Program-made: the position numbers and the translations under genes
Source: Flavobacterium cupriresistens
GTDB lineage: Bacteria > Bacteroidota > Bacteroidia > Flavobacteriales > Flavobacteriaceae
NCBI RefSeq assembly: GCF_020911925.1
Contig: NZ_CP087134.1
Coordinates: forward strand, 620,001 to 684,000
Length of the DNA stretch: 64,000 nucleotides
Direction: 5' to 3'
In this document: one piece after another, positions 50,362-60,500 of the stretch
Position numbering within the stretch: position 1 is the first letter of the stretch
Layout of the letters: every line of letters begins with the position of its first letter
Notes under the pieces: generated by a model
Database searches by the model: none
Told to the model about the DNA's origin: nothing
Seen by the model: the letters and a program-made list of their open reading frames with translations, nothing else

Positions 50362-52719
50362 TTATTGATTCACATACGTATTAAAATAACCACATTCTGC
50401 AATCACATCCTGATAATACTTCGTATCCGAATACTCTTTCTTCAGTGCTTTAAATCCATTCCAGGCAATAAAATTAATCTTATCGTCCTCCACTTCCCAC
50501 CAACTGTTTACCTTATTGTATTTGTTGTTGTAATATTCGTTTCGTTCACACTTGGAGATTAAATAGACACATTTTGCTTTTTGTTCTTTTGTTGTCGCGG
50601 CTTCAAAGGCTTTTTGATAATACATTTTTGAAACAGTACAATCCGTGATCATTCCTTTCATTGCACTTCTAAAAGAATAAGGACTCGAGCCGTAGCCTAC
50701 AATATTGATTTCATAAAAACTTCTTCCGTTCCCAAAATGAGTGATATTGTAAAAAGCATTCCCAAGTAACAAACTATTGGTATAAACATCTTCTTTCTGA
50801 GCCAGTTTATCCTGCATGGTTTTTATAGTATTCAGGAATTCAAGCTGAGAATATTTCTTTTTTTGATAAGCCACATGATCACAATCATGACAATCTTTTA
50901 TGTTTCCATTAAACGGATTTCCTGAAAAGGTACGATACTGCACCGAGTCCGTTTGTTGCATAAAAGCAATTGCCTCCGGAATTTTATTCTTAAAAGTGGC
51001 CTGAACAGCCTGAAAATTATTGATATCCTTTAATTTAAAGCCATAAATCCCAGCCCCAATTTTCTCTATTTCGGTTTTATTGGATTTAGACAAAAATGCC
51101 TTCATCTCCAACAGCTCTTTTTCGTTATCATAAAAAGCATTACCCGAATTCCAATAACCGTAAGAAGAAGTACCAAAAAGTTCCGCCATTACAGGATTTG
51201 CTTTTGCTTTGTAAAGCGCTGCCAAATAATTTTTACTCCATAACACTGCATTCTCATAACGAAACTCTTGTCCTTTGTATGTTTTTGGAAGCTCCTGATA
51301 CAACCAATTCAAATCAGCCAGAATCGTTTTCTCATTTTGATCTGTCAATTTATCAATTTTACTCAGCGTATTCACAAAACGCAACAACCTCAACTGATAT
51401 CCTGCCAGTTCTGTTTTCGGAAGTGTTTTTGCCGCCTTATCAAAATTCTTATCTGCATTGGCAAAATCTCCTTTTAAAGTTTGTAAATAGCCCAGCGCAA
51501 TATCCCACAAATAAGGTTTCTCTGTATTCCCTGCCGCCGCAATTTTTGCTGTTAAATCAAAAGCAGTTTGATCCATTTTAGCATAATTTTCTACTCTGTT
51601 CTCTGCAACCGTTTGCAATTTGGCAGGAACATTATCCCCCATATTTTGTTGAAACGAATAATTTATTTTTCCCTCTTCTATATTAATCAATCGTGTCAGC
51701 AAATAATTCAGATGTTCGCTTTTTGAATCTAATGCGTAAATCTTTTCAATAGCCTGTTTTTCATCTTTATAATAGCCGTGAATTGCCCAAAGTGCCGCTT
51801 TTTCTTTGTTATTTTTAGCCATTGCTAAAGATTTATTCCAATCAGCAACATTCTGCGGATGAAAACAATAAGCCGTAACCACTCGCAACTCCGGACATTT
51901 ATCAAAAACCTGCGCATACAGATAATTTGAAACCGCATACTTTTTTTGCTGATAATTTATTCCCGCAACATACGAAAGAGCCCTGTAATACAAGGTGTTT
52001 TTAGAAACTGAAGCTTCCGTTTTATTAAAAAACTGAATTGCTTTTTGCTTGTCATTACTATAAAATCGTGCTTTCACAGTAAGAAACCAATACCTGTTTT
52101 TCAGAAACGGATCTGAAGTCATATTGTAAACATTTTCAATTGACTGAATCATTTTCTTGTCATTGAATGTTTTAGCCACAACAGGGTCATAACTCCAATA
52201 ATCCTCGCCGATAGAAACCGTTTCGATCTTTTGTGCCAAATACAAAAATTCAATAAAACTTTTGATTTTAACCTCTTTCAGACTCACTACTTTTCCCCAT
52301 TTAAGCGAAGTCTTATTCTCTTTTTTCGTTTTATAAAAAACATGAAGCTGCTCAATTTCAACTTTATTCTTTAAGGGTTTATTACGGTCCTCATATGCCC
52401 TTTCTTCATCAGGACCTATCAGAAAATAACGCACAGTCGCAGCATCTGCCTTTCCCTTTAAAAAATTCTCCCAATCCAGTTTAATATTGTCATTAAACCT
52501 CGAATTGTGCTCGGTATCAGAACCGATTCCATAGAAGAAATCTCCCGACAAAAAAAGCGGTGCATAGGACTTATCTGCAAACGTCTCCGGTGTAAAATTC
52601 GAATTATAACCAAAATAATCCCAATCGTCTCCGCCTCCACAGGCATAAATTATTCCGTATGCAAAAAGCAAAGAGGCACTAGAAACAAGAAACAACTTGC
52701 TCAAAAATATTCTTTTCAT
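50362..52719 (-). CDS. large exported lipoprotein-like protein of unknown function
   Basis: The 785-residue protein begins with a signal peptide and a lipobox-like IIYAC (cysteine at about residue 27), followed by the glycine/aspartate-rich CGGGDDWDYFGYNS. The interior is helical, with repeated aromatic/alanine patterns such as FYSNDKQKAIQFFNKTE and YLWDIALGYLQTLKGDFANADKNFDKA that resemble tetratricopeptide-like units. I recognise no catalytic motif. It overlaps the end of the upstream lipoprotein gene by 41 bp, so the two are translated together. A role in envelope assembly or a peptide-handling complex is speculation. Confidence 0.8.
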   Translation of the reverse strand: MKRIFLSKLFLVSSASLLFAYGIIYACGGGDDWDYFGYNSNFTPETFADKSYAPLFLSGDFFYGIGSDTEHNSRFNDNIKLDWENFLKGKADAATVRYFLIGPDEERAYEDRNKPLKNKVEIEQLHVFYKTKKENKTSLKWGKVVSLKEVKIKSFIEFLYLAQKIETVSIGEDYWSYDPVVAKTFNDKKMIQSIENVYNMTSDPFLKNRYWFLTVKARFYSNDKQKAIQFFNKTEASVSKNTLYYRALSYVAGINYQQKKYAVSNYLYAQVFDKCPELRVVTAYCFHPQNVADWNKSLAMAKNNKEKAALWAIHGYYKDEKQAIEKIYALDSKSEHLNYLLTRLINIEEGKINYSFQQNMGDNVPAKLQTVAENRVENYAKMDQTAFDLTAKIAAAGNTEKPYLWDIALGYLQTLKGDFANADKNFDKAAKTLPKTELAGYQLRLLRFVNTLSKIDKLTDQNEKTILADLNWLYQELPKTYKGQEFRYENAVLWSKNYLAALYKAKANPVMAELFGTSSYGYWNSGNAFYDNEKELLEMKAFLSKSNKTEIEKIGAGIYGFKLKDINNFQAVQATFKNKIPEAIAFMQQTDSVQYRTFSGNPFNGNIKDCHDCDHVAYQKKKYSQLEFLNTIKTMQDKLAQKEDVYTNSLLLGNAFYNITHFGNGRSFYEINIVGYGSSPYSFRSAMKGMITDCTVSKMYYQKAFEAATTKEQKAKCVYLISKCERNEYYNNKYNKVNSWWEVEDDKINFIAWNGFKALKKEYSDTKYYQDVIAECGYFNTYVNQ

Positions 52720-53683
52720 AGTTTTTTAAATTGAATTCGTCTAAATCGTAAAATATAATTTCTTTTGGCGCTTGTGCGGTACTTTCACCCAACTCCTTCG
52801 CCATTTGTTTCAAATCTTCGGGAGTAATGGCCTCGATTTTCAGCAGGTCATTTTCTTCATAAAAAACTCCATTTTTGTAGTTTGATTGTTTTACTTTGAA
52901 AAAAAAGGCACTTATCTGCACAAAATTCTCATCCTTTTGAAGTTCACTAAAACTCAATTTAGAACGCAAACCAATCACTTTTTGATTTCTGATATGGACT
53001 CCCCACGAATATATCGGCAAAGCAAAATCGAGATGCAATGGATATTTTTTCAAACTCTTAAGATATCGCACTGCAATTTTCTGATCGTAAATAGAATTTA
53101 ATGAATCGGGCGCAATGGATCCCATATTGTAATACATCAAAACACCGGAATCGACATTTGGAATTTTGGTCTTTTTGAAATATTTAACCTGATGCAAGCG
53201 AATCGTTGCCGAAAGCTTTTTCTGCGAAAGCTTTTTAAAACGCTCCACAAATTTCAAATAATTGTCTTTGCTATTTAGAGACCAATCACAGTCAATTTGT
53301 ACTTCCCGGAAGGCAATTTTATTTACAGCACTGATCTCCTCTACTAATTGAACTGCTTTTTTGGCCAGGTTTTCAACATCTAAATTAGATTGCAACATGA
53401 CTTTATTTTGAATAAAAATCACCGGAACAACATTAAAATTAGCGACATTTCCCTGAAACCGTATCGGACTAATCGGAATTGGCTCCTTTGTCTGAGGTTG
53501 TAAACCAATATCAAAATAACGGATATAAAGCTTTGTTACCTTATTTTCTTCCAGGATCTCTTTTTCGGTTTCAGACAATTTGAAGATTGTTTTCCAATAA
53601 TAAAAGGCAATTGCCGGCTCATCATTTTTACTGCAGGAGAAGAGTAAAAAAACCAACATACCCCAAAAAACTTTTTTTATCAA
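52679..53683 (-). CDS. lipoprotein, possible TIM-barrel (DUF3142-like)
   Basis: The 334-residue product has the lipobox LLFSC after a short basic signal peptide. The frame begins at a TTG; the next Met (residue 9) would remove the signal peptide's positive charges, and a stop codon lies just upstream, so TTG is the likely start. Segments FYYWKTIFKLSETE, LYIRYFDIGLQPQ and VQIDCDWS suggest a TIM-barrel glycoside-hydrolase-like fold of the DUF3142 type, but I am not certain. It lies upstream of, and overlaps, the large lipoprotein gene. Confidence 0.68.
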   Translation of the reverse strand: MIKKVFWGMLVFLLFSCSKNDEPAIAFYYWKTIFKLSETEKEILEENKVTKLYIRYFDIGLQPQTKEPIPISPIRFQGNVANFNVVPVIFIQNKVMLQSNLDVENLAKKAVQLVEEISAVNKIAFREVQIDCDWSLNSKDNYLKFVERFKKLSQKKLSATIRLHQVKYFKKTKIPNVDSGVLMYYNMGSIAPDSLNSIYDQKIAVRYLKSLKKYPLHLDFALPIYSWGVHIRNQKVIGLRSKLSFSELQKDENFVQISAFFFKVKQSNYKNGVFYEENDLLKIEAITPEDLKQMAKELGESTAQAPKEIIFYDLDEFNLKNYEKNIFEQVVSCF

Positions 53684-53853
53684 AACTTGGAAAAATTACA
53701 TTTAATGTCAAAAATAAGAAATTATATCAAATCCATTATTTGAAAGCATAAAAAAGCAGCGGAAACAAAAGCCTGAAATCCTAATAAATGGATAAAAAAT
53801 TTCAATTAAAGCAAATATAATCGTTATTTTGTGCAATCAAATTTAAAAACGTT

Positions 53854-55545
53854 ATGTTGAAAAACAACTTCAGATATATTTCACTTTTATTAGTCTTTTT
53901 AATGTTGAGTTGCGCCAAAAGAGGCAGCATAACGGGCGGATTAAAAGACACCCTGGCTCCCGTTTTAAAATACAGCTCACCGAAAAATTTCACGACTAAT
54001 TTCACAGGAAAGGAAATCACCCTGACTTTTGACGAATACATAAAACTTAAAAACGTCAACAAACAGCTGATTATCTCGCCACCAATGAAACAAGAGCCGA
54101 TAATCACACCCTCTAATGCCAGTAAATTTATAAACATAAAATTTAGAGACGCTTTACAACCTAATACCACGTACAGTTTAAATTTCGGACAAAGTATAAC
54201 AGACAACAACGAAGGAAATCCATACAACCAGCTGAAGTACGTTTTTTCTACGGGCAGTTATATCGATTCGCTTTCTATTAACGGAACAATCAAAGATGCC
54301 TACGAGAAAAACGTCGACAATTTTGTCTCTGTAATGCTTTACGAAGTCAACGATACTTTTAAAGATTCTGTAATTTACAAGCAAAATCCGAGATACATCA
54401 CGAACACGTTGGACAGTTTACGAACTTTTAAATTAGAAAATCTAAAAGCCGGAAAATATCTTTTGGTAGCCTTAAAAGACAAAGGAAACAACAACAAATT
54501 CAACCCTAAAGAAGATAAAATCGGGTTTCTGAAAAACTACATTACAATACCAAACGATACTGTTTTTGAACTGGAATTATTCAAAGAAACCGTTCCGTTA
54601 AAAGCCTTAAAACCGATACAGGCTTCCGGAAACAGACTGTACCTCCCTTACGACGGAAAACAGAATTTCAAAAATAAAAAGCCAAAAATTGTACTTAAAA
54701 ACAAGTCCGAAATTCTGGAGACGATTGTAACACAGTTCCCTAAAAAGGATTCCTTACAGGTGTGGTACAAACCCATAAAAACCGACTCCTTATCGATGGA
54801 GATTGAAAGAGAAAATTACAAGAAAAAATTCACTTTTAAAATCAAAGACCAGAAAAAAGACACCTTAAACATAAAGGCGGTACAAAGCGGAACAATCAAC
54901 TTCATTGAGCGATTTACCTTAGAGACCGAAACACCTTTGGTAAAATTTGACAAATCTAAAATCAAATTGATCAACAAGGATTCTGTCGCAGTTGATTTTA
55001 CTACTGAATATGATGAATTCGATCAGAAACTCTATGTAGATTTTAAGAGAGAACCTCTGGAAAAGTACAATTTCACCTTTTTCCCGGGAGCTTTGACCGA
55101 TTTTTACGAAAAAACGAACGATACTTTATCGTATAAATTAACCACAAAAGAATACGAAGATTACGCCAATCTTAAATTGAATTTACGAAATGTAAAACGT
55201 TTTCCGATTATTGTAGAATTGATAAACAAAAAAGGAGATAAGATCATCGCAACGGAATATTCTGAAAGCAAAACCAATTTTGAATTTAATCACATAGAGC
55301 CCGATTCATTTAGTATTCGTGTAATTTATGATGACAATAAAAATAAAATATACGACACCGGAAACTATCTGGAAAAACAATACCCTGAAGAAATCAATTA
55401 TCTACAGGAAGCTTTTGACGTGAGAAGCAACTGGGATTGGTCACAGGATTTTGACTTAAGCATTCAGTACAATCCTGAACTGGAGAAAAAAGTCGACGAT
55501 AAAAAGAAAAAAGAAGAAGCAAAAAAGAAAAAGACCGCCTTCTAA
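53854..55545 (+). CDS. Ig-like (Big_5) domain lipoprotein
   Basis: The 563-residue protein has a signal peptide with lipobox LMLSC and begins the mature part with CAKRGSITGGLKDTLAP. A bacterial Ig-like/SbsA-type domain (about 35-130) reads LKYSSPKNFTTNFTGKEITLTFDEYIKLKN, with the remaining sequence beta-rich and charged. It ends in a lysine-rich tail (KKVDDKKKKEEAKKKKTAF). This family of lipoproteins is common in Bacteroidota; its role is unknown. A terminator follows. Confidence 0.85.
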   Translation: MLKNNFRYISLLLVFLMLSCAKRGSITGGLKDTLAPVLKYSSPKNFTTNFTGKEITLTFDEYIKLKNVNKQLIISPPMKQEPIITPSNASKFINIKFRDALQPNTTYSLNFGQSITDNNEGNPYNQLKYVFSTGSYIDSLSINGTIKDAYEKNVDNFVSVMLYEVNDTFKDSVIYKQNPRYITNTLDSLRTFKLENLKAGKYLLVALKDKGNNNKFNPKEDKIGFLKNYITIPNDTVFELELFKETVPLKALKPIQASGNRLYLPYDGKQNFKNKKPKIVLKNKSEILETIVTQFPKKDSLQVWYKPIKTDSLSMEIERENYKKKFTFKIKDQKKDTLNIKAVQSGTINFIERFTLETETPLVKFDKSKIKLINKDSVAVDFTTEYDEFDQKLYVDFKREPLEKYNFTFFPGALTDFYEKTNDTLSYKLTTKEYEDYANLKLNLRNVKRFPIIVELINKKGDKIIATEYSESKTNFEFNHIEPDSFSIRVIYDDNKNKIYDTGNYLEKQYPEEINYLQEAFDVRSNWDWSQDFDLSIQYNPELEKKVDDKKKKEEAKKKKTAF

Positions 55546-55578
55546 CTTTTAGTTCAATAAAAGTATTCGATCAAAATA

Positions 55579-55620
55579 AAATAAGCTCTCAAAATAAAGA
55601 TTTCGAGAGCTTATTTTTTT
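55579..55620 (+). terminator. terminator after the Ig-like lipoprotein gene
   Basis: AAATAAGCTCTC pairs perfectly with GAGAGCTTATTT, followed by a T run. Confidence 0.85.
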
Positions 55621-55763
55621 ATAGAGAAATCGCAATTGCGTTAGAATCAATCGGATCTTTCGAAGAGAATCTCTCAATATCATTTCCTATTGAAGGTGTT
55701 TTTATTCCTTCTTCAACTTAAAACTTCACTAATTTTAAACTAAATTCAACAATAGACTAAAAA

Positions 55764-56204
55764 ATGGAAAAAACAGAGAATGAATTAGTGCTAAGAAAAA
55801 GCTGGTGGAGCAGAAACTGGAAATGGTTTTTACCACTAACAATACTATCAATTCTAAGCTTTGGATTTATTCTATCGTCAAATGTTGCAGGGAGTACAAC
55901 TGATATTATTCAGGCCTATTCCGATAATTCTCTCTTTGAAGGTGCTATACAAAAAGCCAACTCGAATCAGGAAGTTTTAAAAATTATTGGCACTATAACA
56001 CCTCTTGACCAATTAGCCATTTTAGAAGGAAACACCTCGTATTCTACAGGCTATAATTCTGTTCATTCTTCTGTTAGAATACAGGGCACTAAAACCAAAG
56101 GCAAACTGGATATCACAGCCTTCAAAAAAGGAACAGGATGGGCATACACAAAAATTGTAATTCGCATTAAAAATTCAAAGGAAGAAATCACCGTTTTGGA
56201 CTAA
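55764..56204 (+). CDS. Coa1-like cytochrome oxidase assembly factor family protein
   Basis: The 146-residue protein has a W-rich cytoplasmic N-terminus (LRKSWWSRNWKWF), one TM helix (about 22-40) and a soluble domain with VLKIIGTITPLDQLAIL and KGKLDITAFKKGTGWAYTKI. This matches the Coa1 family, originally a mitochondrial cytochrome c oxidase assembly factor. In bacteria the role is unproven. No cytochrome oxidase genes are nearby. It converges on the amidohydrolase gene with a 20-bp gap. Confidence 0.78.
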   Translation: MEKTENELVLRKSWWSRNWKWFLPLTILSILSFGFILSSNVAGSTTDIIQAYSDNSLFEGAIQKANSNQEVLKIIGTITPLDQLAILEGNTSYSTGYNSVHSSVRIQGTKTKGKLDITAFKKGTGWAYTKIVIRIKNSKEEITVLD

Positions 56205-56224
56205 TTCTTAAAGTTTTTATTTCA

Positions 56225-56992
56225 TTAAATCGTAATAGTAAAATCATCCCTATCACTTAAGAAATCGAGTTTTTTACGGGTTTCGAGCATTGTATTTTTA
56301 TCAATTTCAACCACAAAAACACCTTCGTTTTCTTCAGGATCTAAAACAGGATTCCCGAGAAAATCTATCACTTGGGAGTGACCGACATGCTCGTACTTAT
56401 TCGCATCCAACCCTACTCTGTTTACCGCCACTACATAACTTAAGTTTTCGATTGCACGCGCTTTCAGCAAAGCATCCCATGCATTTATACGAACTTTCGG
56501 CCAGTTGGCAACGTATAAAAGCAGGTCGTAATTCTCTACATTCCTTGCAAAAACCGGAAACCTCAAATCATAACAAATCTGAAGACAGATTTTCCAATCT
56601 AAATATTCCACGATTACTTTCTGGGTTCCACCGGTATAAAATTGGTTTTCTCCGGCCAGCGAAAACAAATGACGTTTATCATACTGCTGCATTTCTCCAT
56701 CCGGAAAAACAAACAACATTCTATTATAGTACTGCCCATTTTCTTCTATAATCAAACTTCCTGTAATAGCACATTTATTTTGCTTTGCTAAAGATTGCAT
56801 CCAGTGCACCGTTTCGCCTTGCATCGTTTCGGCGACTGCTTTCGCATTCATAGTAAATCCGGTCGAAAACATTTCGGGAAGCACAATCAGGTCAACTGCT
56901 TGCGTAATTCCATTGATTTTTTGCTCAAAATGATTTCGATTTTTATCAGGCTGTTCCCAATATAGGTCTGATTGAATAAGTACAATTTTCAT
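56225..56992 (-). CDS. nitrilase-family amidohydrolase, YafV-like
   Basis: I start at the ATG at 56992 (255 residues), where MKIVLIQSDLYWEQPDKN is the canonical N-terminus; the longer frame has an unlikely 24-residue extension. The catalytic triad of the carbon-nitrogen hydrolase family is E40 (IVLPEMFSTGF), K106 (YDKRHLFSLAGE) and C140 (QICYDLRFPVF). The sequence resembles omega-amidase/YafV-type enzymes that hydrolyse alpha-ketoglutaramate or similar amides. It is monocistronic. Confidence 0.9.
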   Translation of the reverse strand: MKIVLIQSDLYWEQPDKNRNHFEQKINGITQAVDLIVLPEMFSTGFTMNAKAVAETMQGETVHWMQSLAKQNKCAITGSLIIEENGQYYNRMLFVFPDGEMQQYDKRHLFSLAGENQFYTGGTQKVIVEYLDWKICLQICYDLRFPVFARNVENYDLLLYVANWPKVRINAWDALLKARAIENLSYVVAVNRVGLDANKYEHVGHSQVIDFLGNPVLDPEENEGVFVVEIDKNTMLETRKKLDFLSDRDDFTITI

Positions 56993-57126
56993 CTTACAAA
57001 AATACCTTTTTTTAAAGCATAAAAAAACCAATCCTCCTTCCCGTTTTACAAAACCCCAACCCAAAAGGAAGCAAACCCAGTAAACATCGGATTTTTAAGA
57101 GAAAAACAACATTAACAAAAATAATA

Positions 57127-57160
57127 TTGCAAAAATATTGCATTATTTTTGCAAAAATAT
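57127..57160. promoter_or_regulatory. paired TTGCAAAAATAT direct repeats upstream of the first susC
   Basis: TTGCAAAAATAT occurs at 57127-57138 and 57149-57160, exactly 22 bp apart (about two helical turns) and just upstream of a -7 element. Related words precede the second susC. They are candidate regulator sites. Confidence 0.5.
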
Positions 57161-57184
57161 CGCTTATAATGGATATAAATTATA

Positions 57185-57192
57185 TATATTTG
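57185..57192 (+). promoter_or_regulatory. probable -7 promoter element of the susC/susD operon
   Basis: TATATTTG matches TAnnTTTG, and would give a 5' leader of over 300 nt before susC. Confidence 0.55.
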
Positions 57193-57233
57193 ACCGCGAA
57201 TAAAAAAAGTAACCCCTTAAAAAACATTCAATT

Positions 57234-57296
57234 ATGAGAAAAAACACCCCGTTTATCAGGCAATACACCCGTAAAATCATTTACGAAAAATTGTAA
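57234..57296 (+). CDS. possible 20-residue leader peptide
   Basis: In the long leader of susC, a complete frame encodes 20 residues beginning MRKNTPFIRQYTRK. It starts about 40 bp after the promoter element. It is basic and has no family I know. It could be a regulatory leader peptide or chance. The following 200 bases contain a short stem (GTGCT/AGCAC near 57348-57365) but no known riboswitch. Confidence 0.3.
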   Translation: MRKNTPFIRQYTRKIIYEKL

Positions 57297-57505
57297 AATA
57301 TTATGCAATAAAAAAGCATAAAACAAAAATTTAACAGGTAGAACTGCTGTGTTGAGTGCTGTACTATTAAAGCACAGGCCGCATTAAACCAATAGAGAAA
57401 ACACTACATTTTGTTTGTAAGAAAATCTCGAAATCAAACGAATTAAAAACGCTTTAACACCAAAACACATCAATCAACAACCCACCACTAACTAAAACCA
57501 AGATA

Positions 57506-60500
57506 ATGAAACAAACTATTTCAATATTTATACTATTTTTTACTATGCAAATCGCAACAGGACAGGTAAAAACTGTCAAAGGAACTGTTACCGATTCTAA
57601 TGGCATAACACTACCCGGAGCCACTGTGCTCCTGAAAAATGAGAAAAAAGGTGTCACCACCGACTTCGATGGTAAATTCTCTATTGAGGCAGAAAAAGGG
57701 CAAACCCTTATCGTTTCGTTCTTAGGACTGGAAACCGTAGCTATCACAATAGATAACGTTGCGACCATTAACGTACAACTAAAAGAAGCTCCCGCAACAG
57801 TTCTTTCAGGAGTTGTAGTTACTGCACTTGGCATAAAAAGAGAAAGAAAAGAACTGGGTTATTCCTTTCAGGATGTAAAAGGAAAAGACCTGGCCGACAA
57901 CCCGACAATAAGTGTCGCACAATCTCTATACGGAAAAGTAGCAGGGGTAAACATCTCTCAAACCACAGGAGGTATCGGAGCCAGTTCCCGCATCGTCATA
58001 AGAGGAAACCGATCGATTAGCGGAGACAACCAGCCACTTTATGTTGTCGATGGTGTTACTTTAGGAAACACCGGGTTAGCCTCAATAACAGATTCTAAAT
58101 CCGCAAGATATGCCGAAGGAGCCGATAACGGAGATGGATTATCGAGCTTAAACGTGGATGACATTGAAAATATTTCTGTGCTAAAAGGAGGAGCTGCCAG
58201 TGCGCTTTATGGAGAACGTGGCGCCAATGGAGTCATTGTTATTACGACCAAAAAAGGAAAAAGAAACTCTTTAAAAGCAGAATGGAACAGCACTACTACT
58301 TTTGACAAAATCAGCACCAACTACAAAGATTTTCAAAGAGACTACGGTACAGGATCAAACGGTCTGCTTCCAAATACCAACGATATTGCAAACGGACGAA
58401 ATGCCACCACCAGCGCTTGGGGACCAAAATTCGGATCAGCCGGCAACAATACAGTAAGAATCTTTGACGGATCCTACAAACCTTATCAAAACGTAAACAA
58501 CAATATCAAGGACTTCTTCAGAACCGGAGTAACTGCGATCAATAGCTTTAGTCTATCCGGAGGAGGAGATAATACGGCCTTTAGATTGAACTACTCTAAT
58601 CTTGATGCTACTGATGTTATCCCTAAAAGTGCTTTAAAAAGAAACACTTTTACATTAGGTTTTAATTCGCAGATCGACAAACTTACACTAGACGCCAAAT
58701 TTACCTACATTACAGAAAACACAGACAACAGACCTTCCCTATCAGACGATGCCGGTAACCTTGGATTATCAGTAGCCGCTATAGCACCGAACATTGACCA
58801 GTCCTGGCTAAAAAACTATGAGGATGAAAACGGCACGTATTACCCATGGAATGCAGATCCAAACCGACTAAACCCTTATTTTGTATTAAACGAAAATAAA
58901 AACGAAACACAGAAAAACAGAATACTGGGTAATTTCAGCGCTACTTATGCACTTAACAGCTGGCTAAACGCTACAGGAAGAGCAGGAATTGACCGTTTTA
59001 CATTTGAAAGCTCCGATTTTGTTAATGCCGGAACCACCTGGTCACAAAGACAATCAGGATACCTGGCCAATAGCAACACTACCTTTCAAGAATACAACAC
59101 AGAGGTTTTATTAAATGCTCAGAAATCATTCGGTGATTTTAATATCAATTTAGGTGCCGGTGCTAATCAACGAAATACCCAAAGAGTCATTACAGGAAAT
59201 GTATTCACAAACATGATTACTAATGGAATAAACAAACAATCGAATTTTCTTTCCGGTATTCCCAGCTCCAAAATCAATGATGAAATACTGGTGCGCTCCG
59301 TATACACCTACTTAAGAACCAATTACAAAAACTATTTATTCTTAGATTTCACAGGTCGTAATGACTGGAATTCAACGCTTGCCTCAGCAGTAAGCTCCTC
59401 CGGCAACAATAACTATTCGTACTTTTATCCGTCTGTATCTTCCAGTTTTATTTTTACTGATGGTTTAAACATTACCAGCGAAGTATTGACCTTTGGAAAA
59501 ATAAGAGCCTCTTGGGCAGGAACTGCAAAAGCACTGGAAGCACCTTATTCAACTGCCCTCAACTACAACATACAAGCAAAGCCTTTATTAGGAAACCCAA
59601 TCGGTTCAGTAGTAAACAACATTGTCCCAAACAATGCTCTAAAACCGGAATTCACCACCAGTTATGAAGCGGGAATCGATTTAGGATTCTTTAAAAACCG
59701 TTTGCAACTAGATCTATCCTACTATTACACCAAAACAAAAAATCAATTAATTGTATTAAACACTTCACAAACATCCGGTTTCGTAGGAGCAAATGCGAAT
59801 GCGGGTACGGTTGAAAATAAAGGTTTTGAAGCTTTAGTAACGGCCGGTATTTTCAGAGATCCTAACGGATTCAACTGGGATATCACGCTTAACTTTGCGA
59901 AAAACGAAAACAAATTACTGGAATTAACAGACAAAACAGACCTACAAGTAATCTCTAATGCAAGATGGGCAGGCGCACAAATTGTTGCAAAAGTAGGAGA
60001 AAGCTCTACGCAGATTTATGGGAAAAAATTTCAAAGATCACCTGACGGTCAAATCCTGATAGACGACAAGGGTAATCCTATATTAACGCAAACCCTTGAA
60101 AATTTAGGGAAAACTGCACCCGACTGGATTGGAGGGGTTATTAATGAATTCTCTTATAAAGGAATAAGTCTTAGAGCTAATTTTGACATGAAATTTGGAG
60201 GCAAAATGTATTCCATGACCAATGCTCTTGCTGCTTCTACAGGACTATCTGATGTAACTATCGAAGGAAGAGAAGAATTCAATGCATGGGTTGCCCAACA
60301 AATTGCAGCAGGAAAAACGCCAACAGAAATCGGGCAATTAGCTCCCGGCGCAGGACTTATTGTAAACGGGGTAACCGAAATTAAAGACATCAACGGCAAT
60401 GTAACCGGATACCAAAACAATACTACACCGGTGAATCCTCAAACGTATTGGAGAAATCTGTACGGAGATGACACCACTCCGGAACCCTTCATCTATGACG

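Noticed and set aside
56993..57064. 24-residue N-terminal extension of the amidohydrolase
   Set aside because: It is not protein-like and MKIVLIQSDLYW is the family's usual start.
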